DNA of 49,936 nucleotides, from contig NZ_HF952018.1 in assembly GCF_000430995.1 (NCBI RefSeq), forward strand, positions 1,765,845-1,815,780, read 5' to 3'. Position numbers and translations under genes: made by a program. The notes under the pieces are model-generated. The model saw only the letters and a program-made list of their open reading frames with translations. It was not told where the DNA came from and ran no database searches. Source of the DNA: Thermobrachium celere DSM 8682. Lineage in GTDB: Bacteria > Bacillota > Clostridia > Clostridiales > Caloramatoraceae. Below, in pieces: positions 25,660-33,586 of the stretch. Each line of letters begins with the position of its first letter. The first letter of the stretch is position 1.

Positions 25660-26544
25660 CTACCTTGAAAGTTTAACACCATAGACGCCTGTATCCTTTA
25701 AACTCATATCTATTTCTGCATTTGTAACATATCTAATAAATCTGCCTGTTATCTCTGCTTTACCTGATTTTTTATTTATGTCTTCTACAAAAAACTGTGC
25801 AAACCCAACAACCAAAACCATTTTTCTCCCATTAACCTCCATTGTATTAACTAAAGGTATAGTCCAAAGTCTTATTGAATCTCTTTGAAAGTTATAAAAG
25901 GTGCTATTTTCTGAACTAATATAGTTTTTTAGATCATTAACAACCCCAGCCATATTACCTGGCTCAGTATCTAAAAGATCTCCAACACTTATTACCCCAT
26001 CATAACCATACATTGCATTTATATAAAATACATTTGAACCTTGTCCACCTATTGCAAGGACATTATAGTTTCCATGATACCCATCTCCCGATTCTTCTTT
26101 TAGAGTAACCAAATCTCCATAGGTAAAATCATATGCAACAACTCCAAAGGGTCTAACCCCTCCTTTAACTGACTTGGCAGGTCCTAATATAGCCTTTGAA
26201 TCTGAAACTACAATACTTTTATCCTTACCAAATATTTTTGCAAAAAAATGAGGAACCTGTTTTTGTGCAATTATTTTTATACTCTTTTTATCCTCTGAAA
26301 TAAAAATGCTAGCCTTTGTACTGTCTACTCCATTTTTATTTAGATATTCCTTGGCTATATCCTCAGCTTTTATAGGGTTTGATGGTAACTCTAAGGCTGC
26401 TGCAAGACAAGCAGAATCTATAGCATTCTCTAGCTTTATTTTTTCGGCATACGTAATACCAATGTCTATAACATAGGCTGAAAATGATAAAAGTGCAGCA
26501 AACATAATAAGTATTATTATGGCTGCATTTCCCTTTTTCTTCAT
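25660..26544 (-). CDS. TadG-like pilus assembly protein
   Basis: This 294-residue protein starts 'MKKKGNAAIIILIMFAALLSFSAYVIDIGITYAEKIKLENAIDSA', the Tad/TadG N-terminal hydrophobic helix. A segment matching the Flp-assembly TadE/G-like family follows ('ACLAAALELPSN', 'AKEYLNKNGV'). The rest (about 110-294) would be outside the membrane and includes 'AILGPAKSVKGGVRPFGVV'. TadG lies near the pilus base in other systems. It is preceded by tadE with an 11-bp gap. Confidence 0.85.
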   Translation of the reverse strand: MKKKGNAAIIILIMFAALLSFSAYVIDIGITYAEKIKLENAIDSACLAAALELPSNPIKAEDIAKEYLNKNGVDSTKASIFISEDKKSIKIIAQKQVPHFFAKIFGKDKSIVVSDSKAILGPAKSVKGGVRPFGVVAYDFTYGDLVTLKEESGDGYHGNYNVLAIGGQGSNVFYINAMYGYDGVISVGDLLDTEPGNMAGVVNDLKNYISSENSTFYNFQRDSIRLWTIPLVNTMEVNGRKMVLVVGFAQFFVEDINKKSGKAEITGRFIRYVTNAEIDMSLKDTGVYGVKLSR

Positions 26545-26555
26545 TTAAACCACCT

Positions 26556-26933
26556 TCATTCAACCCGCATAGAAGTCTCAGCAGAAAGTTCTATTTTATT
26601 CCCCAATATGTTTTTAATTATTGGTATTATAAGGTCATACTCATATTCAACTCTAACCTTTAATGTGTCACCTGACTTTCTGTTTGTACTACTTGGGGTT
26701 ATTGTTATGTTTATCTTTCGTTTATCTATACTTTGAGTGCTTTTATATACAGCTTGTACTATTTCATTATCATCTGCCCCAATTATTCCAATCCTTGCAC
26801 CTTCTCTTGAGGCCGTTTGTATTGTTAAATATGAGTTTAAAATCATTCCAAATTCAGCTATCCCCATTACAATTAAAAGTAAGATAGGAAGGATTATTGA
26901 GAATTCAATCAATGCTTGTCCTTTTCTTTTCAT
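26556..26933 (-). CDS. tadE: TadE-like minor pseudopilin
   Basis: This 125-residue protein has the N-terminus 'MKRKGQALIEFSIILPILLLIVMGIAEFG'. It is a type IV-like prepilin signal with cleavage after Gly, Glu at +5 and a single hydrophobic helix, followed by 'ILNSYLTIQTASREGARIG', the TadE signature. It follows the Flp pilin gene, from which a strong stem-loop separates it. Confidence 0.9.
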   Translation of the reverse strand: MKRKGQALIEFSIILPILLLIVMGIAEFGMILNSYLTIQTASREGARIGIIGADDNEIVQAVYKSTQSIDKRKINITITPSSTNRKSGDTLKVRVEYEYDLIIPIIKNILGNKIELSAETSMRVE

Positions 26934-26952
26934 ATGATCGCCTCTTATCTAA

Positions 26953-26985
26953 AGAAATAGATATGCTTGAAGCATATCTATTTCT
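26953..26985 (-). terminator. Stem-loop between the Flp pilin gene and tadE
   Basis: Arms 26953-26967 and 26971-26985 (core AAATAGATATGC) form a perfect 15-bp stem with a 3-nt loop just after the pilin stop. The T-run is weak, so it more likely allows partial read-through or protects the pilin mRNA 3' end. Either would give more pilin than machinery. Confidence 0.7.
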
Positions 26986-26988
26986 AAA

Positions 26989-27159
26989 TTATTGAAGATT
27001 TGTAACTATATCGTTGAACTTAGCAGCTATTGCTGGTCCTAAAAGTACAAGTGCTCCAATTACAACTATTGCTATAAGTGCTACAAGTAATGCATATTCT
27101 ACCATACCTTGTCCCTTAGTTTTTCTAGCTGCCATTAGATTAAATAAATTTCTTATCAT
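26989..27159 (-). CDS. flp: Flp-type major pilin
   Basis: A 56-codon gene with a GGGAGG box before ATG 27157-27159. The protein starts MIRNLFNLMAARKTKGQG, then 'MVEYALLVALIAIVVIGALV', and ends GPAIAAKFNDIVTNLQ. This is the classic Flp prepilin: a short basic leader, a Gly before the processing site, Glu and Tyr at +5/+6, and one hydrophobic helix. It is the first gene of the operon flp-tadE-tadG-cpaB-tadZ-tadA-tadB-tadC. No prepilin peptidase gene (tadV/cpaA) is in the window, so it must be encoded elsewhere. Confidence 0.93.
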   Translation of the reverse strand: MIRNLFNLMAARKTKGQGMVEYALLVALIAIVVIGALVLLGPAIAAKFNDIVTNLQ

Positions 27160-27270
27160 ATATATAACCTCCCTTAATATTGTTCGCTTTTGTTATCTGT
27201 TACTTTTATTATATTTAAATCAAAGTGCCTAAAATAGATTGCATAGGTACTGACATTTGTGTTATTTAGT

Positions 27271-27308
27271 AACAAAAAAATAGGGACTTTAGTCCCTATT
27301 TTTTTGTT
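27271..27308 (-). terminator. Terminator of the two-component operon
   Basis: AAATAGGGACT (27278-27288) and AGTCCCTATTT (27291-27301), extended by A and T runs, form a near-perfect symmetrical terminator that could work in both directions. It overlaps the last codons of the response regulator gene and separates it from flp. Confidence 0.92.
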
Positions 27309-27948
27309 TATAGTACCCCTCTATGTTATTTTGTACTGCTAAAAGTGCAGCTTGGACTCTATCATGAACTCCTAATTTTTCAAATAGGCTTGTTGTATAG
27401 TTTTTAACAGTTTTCTCCGACAAAAACAGCTTACTTGCAATTTCTTTATTGCTAAAACCTTGAGAAATATACAGTAAAACCTCAACTTCACGCTTTGAAA
27501 GTCTATCGAATATAGAGTTCTTATCTTCCTTACTTTTTATTTTACTAAATATAAGTGATACCAAGGATTTATCTATATATTTTTCTCCACTATATACTGT
27601 ATTTATTGCTTCAACAATTTCATCTGCTGCAGAATCCTTAAGTATATAACCATCAGCACCTATTTCAATAGCTTCAAATAGAGTATTCTTGTCACTCTCA
27701 ACTGTTAAAATTATAGTTTTAACATCTATATTTTCATTTTTAATTACCCTTAAAACATCTATTCCTGTAAAATATGGCATATTTATATCCAAAAGTGCAA
27801 CATCTAAACTATTTTTTCTTATATGATCTATTGCCTCTTTACCATCCCTACACTTAAACAAAATTTGCATGTTACCTTCTAAACTTATTATTTTTTCCAA
27901 TCCTTCTCTTATAAGCATATGATCATCAGCAATTAATATTTTAATCAT
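27289..27948 (-). CDS. NarL/DegU-like response regulator
   Basis: This 219-residue protein has a receiver domain (1-120; acidic pair in 'IADDHM', phosphoacceptor Asp in 'VALLDINMP', Thr in 'IILTVESD', Lys in 'YILKDSA') and a LuxR-type helix-turn-helix (about 148-210; 'LSKREVEVLLYISQGFSNKEIASKLFLSEKTVKNYTTSLFEKLGVHDRVQAAL'). It overlaps the sensor kinase gene by eight bases. Its position next to the tad operon makes control of pilus expression a reasonable guess. No target site is visible. Confidence 0.93.
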   Translation of the reverse strand: MIKILIADDHMLIREGLEKIISLEGNMQILFKCRDGKEAIDHIRKNSLDVALLDINMPYFTGIDVLRVIKNENIDVKTIILTVESDKNTLFEAIEIGADGYILKDSAADEIVEAINTVYSGEKYIDKSLVSLIFSKIKSKEDKNSIFDRLSKREVEVLLYISQGFSNKEIASKLFLSEKTVKNYTTSLFEKLGVHDRVQAALLAVQNNIEGYYKQKNRD

Positions 27949-29119
27949 CCTTTACTACCCCCCTATTTACAGGAAGTTTGATTTTAAACTTTGTCCCAAT
28001 GCCCTTTTTAGACTCAAGTTCAAACTCCCCTTGTAATTGTTGTACTCTATCCATAATACCTAAAAGGCCATAATTTGTTCCTTGAGTTTTAACCTTCTTT
28101 AAAGTTTCTTCAACATCAAATCCTACTCCATCATCAATTACAACTATCATTAGGTACTTAGTTCCATAATCGAGTTTTATCTCTACATTTTTTGCCTTTG
28201 AATGTTTCTTTATATTATTTAGTATCTCTTGTATTATTCTGTATACAGCAACTTGTATTATAGGTTCAACTTCATCATTAATTGGTTTAAGTTTCAAATC
28301 AATATTAATATCAGTTTCCTCTTTAATTGATTTTGCATATTCCTGTATTGTCTGAACTAATCCTAAATCATCAAGGGACATTGGTCTTAAATCAAATATA
28401 ATTGCTCTAATCTCTTTAAGTGCTGTCTTTAATACTTCCTTAAGTTCAGTAAGTTCATTTAGTCCTTTATCTAAGTCCTTAACTATAACCTTTTTTGTAA
28501 AATCAATTCTCATAACTGCAGATGCAACATATTGTGCAGGTCCATCATGTATATCTCTTGCTATCTTTTTTCTTTCGTCCTCTTGAGCCTCTAGTATTTT
28601 TATTCCTATTAGCATTTCTGATTCTTTATCATCAACATTAACCAAACTTAAGGCTTCACCTTCTAAATACTTTAATGCTACAGATATTTGGCTTATTACC
28701 TTCTGTGCATTATTTATATTCTCTTCTAGTTTTTTAAGCTGCATTTCTAACCTATCTCTTTTATCCCTTAATATCTTCTCTTCATTTCTTTTTGTCATTA
28801 GCTTAAGTCTTACTTCATAAGCCTTATCATAAACATCCTTTATTTCACCCTCTGAATATTTATCAAATCTGCTTGAAACATCAGCAAGCTTCTGTCTCAT
28901 CCTTTTATCTAAAGCTTCAAGCTCATCAACTTCTTTTATGGTTAGAACAATCTTTTCTTTTAATTCTTTAAGTTCAAAAATAAATTCGGCTTCTTCTTTC
29001 TTTATGTTGTCAATTATGTTTACAATCATTTCCTTGCTACTAGTTATTTGTTCTATTATCTTCTTTATAATATTGTTAATTTCACTAATGTCGGTGTTTT
29101 TTCTTATCATCAATATCAC
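27941..29119 (-). CDS. DegS-like cytoplasmic sensor histidine kinase
   Basis: This protein of about 390 residues has no membrane segment. Residues 1-170 are almost all coiled coil, as in DegS. The HisKA_3 dimerisation motif is 'DERKKIARDIHDGPAQYVASAVMRI' with the phosphorylated His, followed by 'IRAIIFDLRPMSLDDLGL'. The HATPase domain has 'QEILNNIKKHSKAKNVEI' (N box), 'VIDDGVGFD' (G1) and 'GTNYGLLGIMDRV' (G2). The frame has a GTG at 29119 and an ATG at 29110. The ribosome-binding site is poor for either, so the exact start is uncertain. It pairs with the overlapping response regulator. Confidence 0.93.
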   Translation of the reverse strand: MILMIRKNTDISEINNIIKKIIEQITSSKEMIVNIIDNIKKEEAEFIFELKELKEKIVLTIKEVDELEALDKRMRQKLADVSSRFDKYSEGEIKDVYDKAYEVRLKLMTKRNEEKILRDKRDRLEMQLKKLEENINNAQKVISQISVALKYLEGEALSLVNVDDKESEMLIGIKILEAQEDERKKIARDIHDGPAQYVASAVMRIDFTKKVIVKDLDKGLNELTELKEVLKTALKEIRAIIFDLRPMSLDDLGLVQTIQEYAKSIKEETDINIDLKLKPINDEVEPIIQVAVYRIIQEILNNIKKHSKAKNVEIKLDYGTKYLMIVVIDDGVGFDVEETLKKVKTQGTNYGLLGIMDRVQQLQGEFELESKKGIGTKFKIKLPVNRGVVKDD

Positions 29120-29263
29120 TCACTTTAAATTATTTTTTAATTATATTATAACTTTAATAAAATTTTAAACAAATGGCACACTACTTTTTTCGAAATAATG
29201 TATTCTAACTTTATACTTATTTTTCCCATTTTATAAAACATAAAAACAATATGTGTTATTATA

Positions 29264-29296
29264 TGGAAAATTTCACATTTCACTTGGGTGACACTT
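29264..29296 (+). repeat. 33-bp dispersed repeat, copy B
   Basis: It begins TGGAAAATTTCACATTTCAC and ends GGGTGACACTT. It differs from copy A (12890-12922, other orientation) at two positions and lies in direct orientation 75 bp from copy C. Confidence 0.7.
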
Positions 29297-29298
29297 AT

Positions 29299-29327
29299 AA
29301 AAAAAACACACCCATGTGAAGGGTGTG
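29299..29327 (-). terminator. Terminator of the lar operon
   Basis: CACACCC (29307-29313) pairs with GGGTGTG (29321-29327), and on the minus strand is followed by eight T (29299-29306). It lies between the two copies of the 33-bp repeat. Confidence 0.85.
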
Positions 29328-29338
29328 AATCCAACGAA

Positions 29339-29371
29339 TGGAAAATGTCACATTTCACGTGGGTGGCACTT
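29339..29371 (+). repeat. 33-bp dispersed repeat, copy C, forming the end of larC
   Basis: It begins TGGAAAATGTCACATTTCAC and ends GGGTGGCACTT. On the minus strand it encodes the last larC residues, KCHPREM, and supplies the stop codon (29348-29350). Insertion of this sequence therefore probably changed the LarC C-terminus. Confidence 0.7.
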
Positions 29372-30499
29372 TTGGTAGAGTTCTTTTAAAGGTATATTGT
29401 TTTTTTCTGCTATTTTCTTTAGGTCTTCATATTCTGGTTTTACATTTACTATCTTATCCTTATATCTTGCTATCTTAACTCTAACTTCTCCATATTCAGT
29501 TTCTATCTTTTTTATTTCTCTTTTGAGTTCAACTCTATCTATTTTAATTTTTCTTACTCCTATTGTTGTTGATTCTGTAAATATTATGTCTAAGATTTCA
29601 TCTTCTTTAGATTTTGATGTAATTACGTTTAAAATAACTGCCGGTCTATTTTTTTTCATATAGATAGGTGTATAATATACATCCTTTGCTCCTGCATTTA
29701 AAAGTTTTTCCATTAAGTATCCATACATTTGTCCTGTCATATCATCTATATTTGCTTGTATTAAGAAAAGCTCATCCTGTTCATCATCAGATAATATCAC
29801 CCTTAGGACGTTTGGTTTTTCTGTTTCTCTTTTTCCTGCACCATATCCAACGTTTTTAATAACTAATGGGCAATCCATTTTAAAATCCTCTGCAACAGCT
29901 TTAATTATTGCTGCACCCGTTGGTGTTGTGAGTTCAAACTCTCTTTCGTCTGAATATATAGGAATTCCCTTTAATATTTCTGCTGTTGCAGGTGCTGGAA
30001 CTGGTAAAACCCCATGTTCACATTCAACAAAACCTCTACCTGTATTAATAAAGGAAGAAATAACCTTATCAATCTTCAAATATTCTATACATATTGAAAA
30101 GGCAACAATATCTATTATTGAATCAGTTGCACCTACTTCATGAAAGTGAACATCATATAGTCTTTCACCATGAACCTTAGCTTCTGCCTCAGCAACTATT
30201 CTAAATATCTTTTTTGATAAAACCTTAACCCCTTTACTTAGATCACTTTTGTCTATTATTCCTTCTATGTCAAATAGATTTCTAGAATGGTGCCTATGTT
30301 CTGTTAGTATAACATCAAACTGTGTTGCATCTATACCTGATTTCCTAACTTTTTTTATGTCTATCCTATATTCTTCATCTATATTTAACTTTTTAAGTTC
30401 CTCTAAAAGATATTCCTTTGAAACCCCAAGATCCAGTAGTGCTCCTACTGCCATATCTCCGCTTATTCCAGAAAAGCAGTCAAAATAAAGTGTTCTCAA
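29348..30499 (-). CDS. larC: LarC: nickel insertion for the nickel-pincer nucleotide cofactor
   Basis: This 383-residue CTP-dependent cyclometallase family protein (DUF111) inserts nickel into the pincer nucleotide. It has the N-terminus 'MRTLYFDCFSGISGDMAVGALLDLG', His-rich 'LTEHRHHSRN', 'VHFHEVGATDSIIDIV', 'VPAPATAEILKG', 'TTPTGAAIIKA' and 'GYGAGKRE', all typical. It is a single continuous frame, unlike the split larC1/larC2 of Lactobacillus plantarum. The last seven residues come from a dispersed repeat, and the protein ends near KELYQ, slightly shorter than some homologues. It is the last gene of larE-larB-larC. Confidence 0.95.
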   Translation of the reverse strand: MRTLYFDCFSGISGDMAVGALLDLGVSKEYLLEELKKLNIDEEYRIDIKKVRKSGIDATQFDVILTEHRHHSRNLFDIEGIIDKSDLSKGVKVLSKKIFRIVAEAEAKVHGERLYDVHFHEVGATDSIIDIVAFSICIEYLKIDKVISSFINTGRGFVECEHGVLPVPAPATAEILKGIPIYSDEREFELTTPTGAAIIKAVAEDFKMDCPLVIKNVGYGAGKRETEKPNVLRVILSDDEQDELFLIQANIDDMTGQMYGYLMEKLLNAGAKDVYYTPIYMKKNRPAVILNVITSKSKEDEILDIIFTESTTIGVRKIKIDRVELKREIKKIETEYGEVRVKIARYKDKIVNVKPEYEDLKKIAEKNNIPLKELYQKCHPREM

Positions 30500-30501
30500 A
30501 A

Positions 30502-31266
30502 TTACTCAACTCCCTCTGCTACTCTTTTGTTTATTAAAGATGCTATATAACCTGCTCCAAAACCATTGTCTATGTTTACAACAGATACACCTGCTGCACA
30601 TGAATTTAACATAGTTAAAAGTGCTGATAGTCCATTGAAGTTTGCCCCATATCCTACACTTGTTGGAACAGCAATTACAGGTACATCAACAAGTCCTGCT
30701 ACAACCGATGCAAGCGCACCCTCCATCCCTGCAACTGCCACAACAACATTAGCCTTTCTTATTCTTTCTAAATTATTAAATAGTCTATGTATTCCTGCAA
30801 CTCCAACATCATAAATTCTATCAACATTATTTCCAAAAGTCTCTAAAGTTATAGCAGCCTCCTCCGCAACCTTAATATCAGCTGTTCCACCTGTTACAAC
30901 AGCAACCAATCCTTCCTTTTTTATATCCTTTGGATTTATAACACATATTCTTGCTACTTCACTATATATTAAATTATCTGTTACTTCACAAATGGCTCTA
31001 TATGCCTCTTTACTTACCCTTGTTGCAAGTATATTTTTATCTAGCTTTAACATATCTTCAACTATTTTCTTTAAATGTTCTAATTCCTTTCCTTCGCAGT
31101 ATATAACCTCAGGGTAACCAACTCTAATTCCCCTGTGGTAGTCAAGTTTAGCAAATTGTAAATCTTTATATGGCAAATAAACAAGCTTATTTAAAACTTC
31201 CTCCTGTGTAAGTTCTCCATTTTTATAACCTTCAAGTAGTGAAATAATATCATTCTTTTGCATCAT
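30502..31266 (-). CDS. larB: LarB: NaAD carboxylase/hydrolase of the pincer cofactor pathway
   Basis: This 254-residue PurE-related enzyme carboxylates nicotinic acid adenine dinucleotide and cleaves the phosphoanhydride, the first step of the cofactor. The N-terminal helical part has 'LDYHRGIRVGYPEVIYCEGK'. The PurE-like core has 'AVVTGGTADIKVAEEAAITLE', 'VAGMEGALASVVAGLVDVPVIAVPTSVGYGA' and 'LLTMLNSCAAGVSVVNIDNGFGAGY'. It starts directly at the larE stop and is followed two bases later by larC. Confidence 0.96.
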   Translation of the reverse strand: MMQKNDIISLLEGYKNGELTQEEVLNKLVYLPYKDLQFAKLDYHRGIRVGYPEVIYCEGKELEHLKKIVEDMLKLDKNILATRVSKEAYRAICEVTDNLIYSEVARICVINPKDIKKEGLVAVVTGGTADIKVAEEAAITLETFGNNVDRIYDVGVAGIHRLFNNLERIRKANVVVAVAGMEGALASVVAGLVDVPVIAVPTSVGYGANFNGLSALLTMLNSCAAGVSVVNIDNGFGAGYIASLINKRVAEGVE

Positions 31267-32070
31267 TTACCTCCCATCATAACTTCCTCTTTTATATCCA
31301 CCTAAGTCTAGAGTAACATAATTAAATCCTATCTCTTTAAAATATTCATTTACTCTATTTAAAAATTCTCTATTTAAAATTTTATCCATCTCATTTTCTG
31401 CAACTTCTATTCTTGCTAAATCCTTATGACATCTTACTCTTACTTGTCTTATTCCATTTTCAATTAAAAATGTTTCTGCTTTATCTATCATCATAAGTTT
31501 ATCTATTGTAATTAAATCCCCATAGGGTATTCTTGTAGTAAGACAAGCATAGGATGGCTTATCGTATGTTTTAAGACCTAACATTTTAGATAGCTCTCTT
31601 ATTTCATTTTTTGTAAGTTCTGCTTCTAATAAGGGACTTCTTACATTAAGCTCCTCAAGTGCCCTTTTACCAGGTCTATATTCATTTAAATCATCAAAAT
31701 TTGTACCATCACATACATAATTTATACCTATCTCATTGGCATACTCTAAAAGTTTTGAAAATATAAACCTTTTACATATATAGCACCTATCCTTAGGATT
31801 ATTTTTAAACCCTTCTATATCCCTTATTGGATCAATATTTATTTTTATATGTTCAACCCCTAAACTATCTGTAAACTCCTCTGCCTCCATTATCTCCCAA
31901 GTTGGATATATATATGATACTGCAGTTGCAGCAACTACTCTATTTCCAAGAACATCCTTTGCAACTTTAAGTAAAAAGGTACTATCAACACCGCCCGAAA
32001 GAGCAACCATTACACTCCCCATATCATCTAGTATTTTTTTTAATTTTTCTAACTTAGCCATCATAAGCAT
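31267..32070 (-). CDS. larE: LarE: sulfur transferase of the pincer cofactor pathway, three-cysteine type
   Basis: This 267-residue PP-loop ATPase converts the two carboxylates of the precursor to thiocarboxylates. The P-loop is '[14 protein letters not shown]'. Cys96 and Cys99 (DRCYICK) plus Cys176 (SYACLTTRIPYG) are present. LarE with only the Cys176 equivalent sacrifices its own sulfur. The three-cysteine type is reported to hold a [4Fe-4S] cluster and act repeatedly, so that mode is expected here. It is the first gene of the operon. No larA racemase gene is visible nearby. Confidence 0.95.
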   Translation of the reverse strand: MLMMAKLEKLKKILDDMGSVMVALSGGVDSTFLLKVAKDVLGNRVVAATAVSYIYPTWEIMEAEEFTDSLGVEHIKINIDPIRDIEGFKNNPKDRCYICKRFIFSKLLEYANEIGINYVCDGTNFDDLNEYRPGKRALEELNVRSPLLEAELTKNEIRELSKMLGLKTYDKPSYACLTTRIPYGDLITIDKLMMIDKAETFLIENGIRQVRVRCHKDLARIEVAENEMDKILNREFLNRVNEYFKEIGFNYVTLDLGGYKRGSYDGR

Positions 32071-32295
32071 AACTTCACCCCATTAGTTTTTCTATTTCAA
32101 TTATACTATAAAACTTAAACAGCTTCATCAATAAGTAAAAATTAAGTTTATTACAAAACAAGTTCCAATTTTTATTTTTGTGTAACAATTTAGAACTCTT
32201 TTAAATTTAGAACTATTTATATATGTATTGAAATTTGTCGAATTCTGTATTAAATTATAATTTGTTGTTTAAAAAACATAGGAAAGGAGATATAT

Positions 32296-33516
32296 ATGGA
32301 AAAGTTAATCAGCATTTTAGGGGTCATTGTTCTTATTGGTATCGCATTTTTACTATCAGAGAACAAGAAAAAGGTAAACTGGATTTTAGTTGCTAAGGGT
32401 CTTACTATTCAAATTATATTTGCACTTATAATCTTAAAATGGCCAACAGGTCAAAAGGTGTTTGATATACTAAGTAGAGGCGTTACAAGACTTCTTGGTT
32501 TTACACAATCAGGTACATCCTTCTTATTTGGAAGCCTAATTGATCAAAATCAATTTGGAGTTATTTTTGCACTACAAATTCTTCCAACAATTATATTCTT
32601 CTCAGCTTTAATGAGCGTTCTTTACTATCTTGGAGTTATGCAAGCTGTTGTTTCATTCTTAGCAAAGATAATGCTAAAAATTCTTGGAACATCTGGTGCT
32701 GAATCACTTTCAAATACTGCAAATATATTCTTAGGTCAAACAGAAGCTCCACTTTTAATTAAGCCATACGTAAAGGATATGACTCGTTCAGAGCTTCTTA
32801 CAATAATGGTTGGTGGAATGGCAACTGTTGCAGGTGGAGTTATGGCAGGATATATTGCAATGGGTATTGATGCAGGACACCTTATTGCAGCAAGCCTTAT
32901 GGCAGCACCTGCTAGCTTAATGATTTCAAAGATAATGCTTCCTGAAACTGAAGAACCAAAGACTAAAGGTAAAGTTGATATGGAATTTGAAAAGATGGAT
33001 GCTAATGTAATAGATGCTGCAGCTCGTGGAGCAGCAGAGGGACTTCACCTAAGCTTAAACGTTGGTGCTATGCTTATTGCCTTTGTTTCACTTATAGCTC
33101 TTTTAAATTATATTACAGCTAAGGTAGGTTTATTAATAGGAATACAAGGATTAAGTCTAGAATGGATACTTGGAAGACTATTTGCTCCAATAACATTTAT
33201 AATAGGAGTTCCATTTAAGGATATAATACAAGCAGGAAGTTTATTAGGACAAAAGATTGTTATCAATGAATTCTTCGCATTTGCAAATCTTGCTGAACTT
33301 GTAAAATCAGGTGCTCTAGATAAGAGAACTATAACACTATTAACTTATGCTCTTTGTGGATTTGCAAATATAGGTTCAATAGCTGTTCAAATTGGTGGAA
33401 TCGGTGGAATTGCTCCTGAAAGACGTTCAGATATTGCAAAGCTTGGAGTTAGAGCATTAATAGGTGGAACACTTGTTGGACTTTTAAATGCAGCAATAGC
33501 AGGTATTCTTCTATAA
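32296..33516 (+). CDS. nupC: Concentrative nucleoside transporter, CNT/NupC family
   Basis: This 406-residue membrane protein takes up nucleosides with H+ or Na+. The CNT pattern is clear: three N-terminal TMs with 'NWILVAKGLTIQIIFALIILKWPTGQ', then 'GSLIDQNQFGVIFALQILPTIIFFSALMSVLYYLGVMQ'. The substrate and ion motifs are 'GQTEAPLLIKPYVKDMTRSELLTIMVGGMATVAGGVM', 'GTTAPASLMISKIMLPETE'-like (here AAPASLMISKIMLPETEE) and the C-terminal 'LTYALCGFANIGSIAVQIGGIGGIAPERR'. An AGGAAAGGAG box precedes the ATG. It is alone on the plus strand. The 225 bp upstream show no riboswitch and only weak promoter candidates. Confidence 0.95.
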   Translation: MEKLISILGVIVLIGIAFLLSENKKKVNWILVAKGLTIQIIFALIILKWPTGQKVFDILSRGVTRLLGFTQSGTSFLFGSLIDQNQFGVIFALQILPTIIFFSALMSVLYYLGVMQAVVSFLAKIMLKILGTSGAESLSNTANIFLGQTEAPLLIKPYVKDMTRSELLTIMVGGMATVAGGVMAGYIAMGIDAGHLIAASLMAAPASLMISKIMLPETEEPKTKGKVDMEFEKMDANVIDAAARGAAEGLHLSLNVGAMLIAFVSLIALLNYITAKVGLLIGIQGLSLEWILGRLFAPITFIIGVPFKDIIQAGSLLGQKIVINEFFAFANLAELVKSGALDKRTITLLTYALCGFANIGSIAVQIGGIGGIAPERRSDIAKLGVRALIGGTLVGLLNAAIAGILL

Positions 33517-33550
33517 AAAAAATATTGGGGATAATCCCCAATATTTTTTT
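33515..33550 (+). terminator. Terminator of nupC
   Basis: AATATTGGGG (33521-33530) pairs with CCCCAATATT (33536-33545), extended by A and T runs on both sides. It lies directly after the nupC stop and may also serve the convergent ABC gene. Confidence 0.92.
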
Positions 33551-33586
33551 ATAGAACCTATTCAATACTAAACTCAAAAACTATTT

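Noticed and set aside
27160-27270. Sigma-54 promoter for flp (AGGCACTTTGATTT)
   Set aside because: The GGCAC half is present but there is no GC at the -12 position, so it does not meet the consensus.
29146-29358. Open frame of 70 codons upstream of the histidine kinase region
   Set aside because: It consists largely of the two 33-bp repeats and the lar terminator, and shows no recognisable protein features.
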